From: JAEUMD01 sp044222395
GTDB taxonomy: Bacteria; Pseudomonadota; Alphaproteobacteria; Rhizobiales; Hyphomicrobiaceae
DNA length: 15,957 nt
Assembly (NCBI GenBank): GCA_044222395.1
Contig: JBGANK010000069.1
Location: 1-15,957 of the forward strand
Direction of reading: 5' to 3'
Shown: piece after piece, positions 15,139 through 15,957 of the stretch
How positions within the stretch are numbered: position 1 is the stretch's first letter
Layout: each line of letters opens with the position of its first letter
Position numbers and translations under genes: made by a program
Notes under the pieces: generated by a model
Databases searched by the model: none
What the model saw: the letters and a program-made list of their open reading frames with translations, nothing else
What the model was told of the DNA's origin: nothing

Positions 15139-15428
15139 TCGGTGTGGACGTAGTACGTCGCCGGGCTCGCACCGCCGACGCCATCCACCACCGCCACCGG
15201 CCGGTCGATCGGCGCCCGCGACGCCGCCGTCGGCGCGATTTCCGCTCTTTGTTTTGCGCTGCCGATTCACGTTTCGCATGGAAGGATGCGAAGCGATCGG
15301 AGCGCGGGGCAGCCAGATGTATTCGCGCGTCTTGCCGAAGGCGAGCAAGAACAGGTGTCGCACCCGCCGCATTCAAGCTCCGCGATCACGTTGCCCGCGC
15401 GGTCGTGGACGTAATGCGCGGTGCCGTC
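15138..15428 (-). pseudogene. RHS/YD-repeat core remnant, frameshifted and truncated
   Basis: Fragments of the conserved RHS core that precedes the toxin junction, scattered over frames on the minus strand: DGTAHYVHDRAGNVIAEL (15428-15375), then after one extra base NAAGATPVLARL (15373-15338), after another extra base GKTREYIWLP (15336-15307), then repeat copy R, then IDRPVAVVDGV followed by GGASPATYYVHTD (15209-15138). The block order matches alphaproteobacterial RHS proteins (HYVxDxAGNxIAEL, REYIWLP, VDRPxAVVDxV, YYVHxD). Removing the 63-nt repeat leaves about 34 nt between REYIWLP and IDRP, close to the spacing in intact proteins. Nothing of the core after YYVHTD remains. The translations are seen; the RHS assignment rests on recalled family consensus. 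No start codon or full-length frame, so not a functional gene. Confidence 0.75.
15242..15304 (+). repeat. Repeat unit copy R (REP-like), inverted relative to L
   Basis: Same layout as copy L: flank starting CCGCTCTTTG and ending GCTGCCGATTCA, hairpin with stem CGTTTCGCAT / ATGCGAAGCG (15270-15295, loop GGAAGG), tail ATCGGAGCG. The flanks are identical except for a 2-nt length difference, whereas the stems differ at paired positions. This copy sits inside the RHS remnant between blocks that are normally about 11 residues apart. Confidence 0.8.
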
Positions 15429-15530
15429 AAACATGGGGATGCCGCTTGACGACCCTGTCCAGAACAAGAAACAAAAGGATTGCGATTACCGTCGCATGGA
15501 GACTTCCTGATCCCAAATATGGCAAGAAAG

Positions 15531-15830
15531 TTATTCCGATAAGAAACAACTGCCAACCCGGCCCGCTGATCGAGGGCCTATCGCAATAAGCAGAAGGTAG
15601 ACGAAGAGACTAGACGAGTACGACGCAACGAAGCAAATAAGCGGCCCTCGCAAATGAGACATGCCGCGTGACCATTTCCGCTGGAGAAGCCAAGCAATCA
15701 CCGCTGAGAGCAGAACCGTGAGAGCGATTATGAGAAGCCGATAATCCTGGGATATCGGACGCCAAAAATATTCGGGGAACCAGAACCAAGCAAGAAGATA
15801 GCCCAGCACCAAGCTTACGATAGGCATCAT
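15531..15830 (-). CDS. Small membrane protein, probably frameshifted; possible immunity-type gene
   Basis: 99 codons from ATG 15830 with three hydrophobic segments: PIVSLVLGYLLAWFWF (about 3-18), LLIIALTVLLSAVIAWLL (about 32-49) and GPLICFVASYSSS followed by LFVYLLLIAIG (about 62-86). The last residues (PRSAGRVGSCFLSE) are not hydrophobic, but another minus-strand frame overlaps here and continues with WQLFLIGITFLPYLGSG and TVIAILLFLVLDRVVKRHP to a TGA at 15427-15429. Joined, these give a protein of about 134 residues with five segments, consistent with a one-base deletion or sequence error around 15560-15590. G+C is near half, unlike the neighbours. It starts 27 nt after the stop of the upstream partial CDS and ends against the RHS remnant. 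No family recognised; the immunity role is inferred from position only. Confidence 0.5.
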   Translation of the reverse strand: MMPIVSLVLGYLLAWFWFPEYFWRPISQDYRLLIIALTVLLSAVIAWLLQRKWSRGMSHLRGPLICFVASYSSSLFVYLLLIAIGPRSAGRVGSCFLSE

Positions 15831-15857
15831 TGCGTGCGCTCGCCTTGCGATCGTTCT

Positions 15858-15957
15858 TCAGCGCTTCCTTAGGCGACGCAACAATTCTCTGCGAAGGCTT
15901 CCGGGCCACCAATAAGAGGGCAAATCCTTGAATAGGTCAGATGTATCGCGCAATACG
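15858..15957 (-). CDS. C-terminal tail of an unidentified CDS, cut by the window end
   Basis: A minus-strand frame open from the window edge for 32 codons to TGA at 15858-15860. It reads DTSDLFKDLPSYWWP and then GSLRRELLRRLRKR, ending in a basic helix, which looks like a genuine protein end rather than noise. Too short to name. In an RHS locus this position, directly before a small gene and an orphan RHS-core fragment, would be that of the C-terminal toxin domain; that is inference from order. Codon composition is closer to balanced than in the core genes. Confidence 0.4.
   Translation of the reverse strand, partial: VLRDTSDLFKDLPSYWWPGSLRRELLRRLRKR

Noticed and set aside
15101..15372. Arg/Gly-rich minus-strand ORFs across the repeat pair
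   Set aside because: They are pieces of the RHS remnant read through the inserted repeat and into the wrong frame, not separate genes.
15610..15912. 100-codon minus-strand ORF overlapping the small membrane ORF
   Set aside because: Overlaps two better frames (the membrane ORF and the upstream CDS tail) and has no hydrophobic or domain signal.

Overview
The window looks like a G+C-rich alphaproteobacterial chromosome, most likely Hyphomicrobiales. Basis: dense GC-biased coding, the gene order lptF-lptG-lptD-surA-pdxA-rsmA divergent from pepA with gmk close by, and protein styles typical of that group (FemAB/GNAT-like COG3146 protein, alphaproteobacterial SurA, two-domain MazG). Genus cannot be fixed from sequence reading alone.

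Layout. 1-638: guanylate kinase gmk (+), probably missing its first codons. 867-2159: FemAB/GNAT-like transferase-fold protein (+), whose end overlaps the convergent rsmA by 12 nt. 2148-10562: a minus-strand cluster, transcribed lptF > lptG > lptD > surA > pdxA > rsmA. It covers LPS export to the outer membrane (LptF/LptG inner-membrane permease, LptD outer-membrane translocon), the periplasmic chaperone that helps fold outer-membrane barrels such as LptD (SurA), a vitamin B6 enzyme (PdxA) and the 16S rRNA dimethyltransferase (RsmA). lptF/lptG and lptG/lptD are nearly contiguous and pdxA/rsmA overlap by ATGA. Gaps of 221 and 185 nt on either side of surA leave room for internal promoters. A weak 85-codon ORF sits just upstream of lptF. 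11257-12819: pepA leucyl aminopeptidase (+), followed by two strong hairpins and a sharply AT-rich island. 13195-13950: an unrecognised about 250-residue multi-pass membrane protein (-), divergent from mazG (14053-15078, +).

15079-15957 is the accessory part and the most interesting piece. On the minus strand it reads, in order: the C-terminal tail of an unidentified CDS entering from beyond the window; a small hydrophobic membrane-protein ORF that appears to continue in another frame; a frameshifted remnant of an RHS/YD-repeat core; and two copies, in opposite orientation, of a roughly 60-nt repeat unit. Each unit has an invariant flank and a 10-bp hairpin, and the two stems differ by compensatory base changes. 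The order (CDS tail, small membrane ORF, orphan RHS-core fragment) resembles the decayed 3' end of an RHS polymorphic-toxin locus; this is inference. The repeat unit looks like a REP-type mobile palindromic element, one copy of which seems to have inserted into the RHS remnant.

No tRNA, rRNA, CRISPR array, complete insertion sequence or replication origin was seen.
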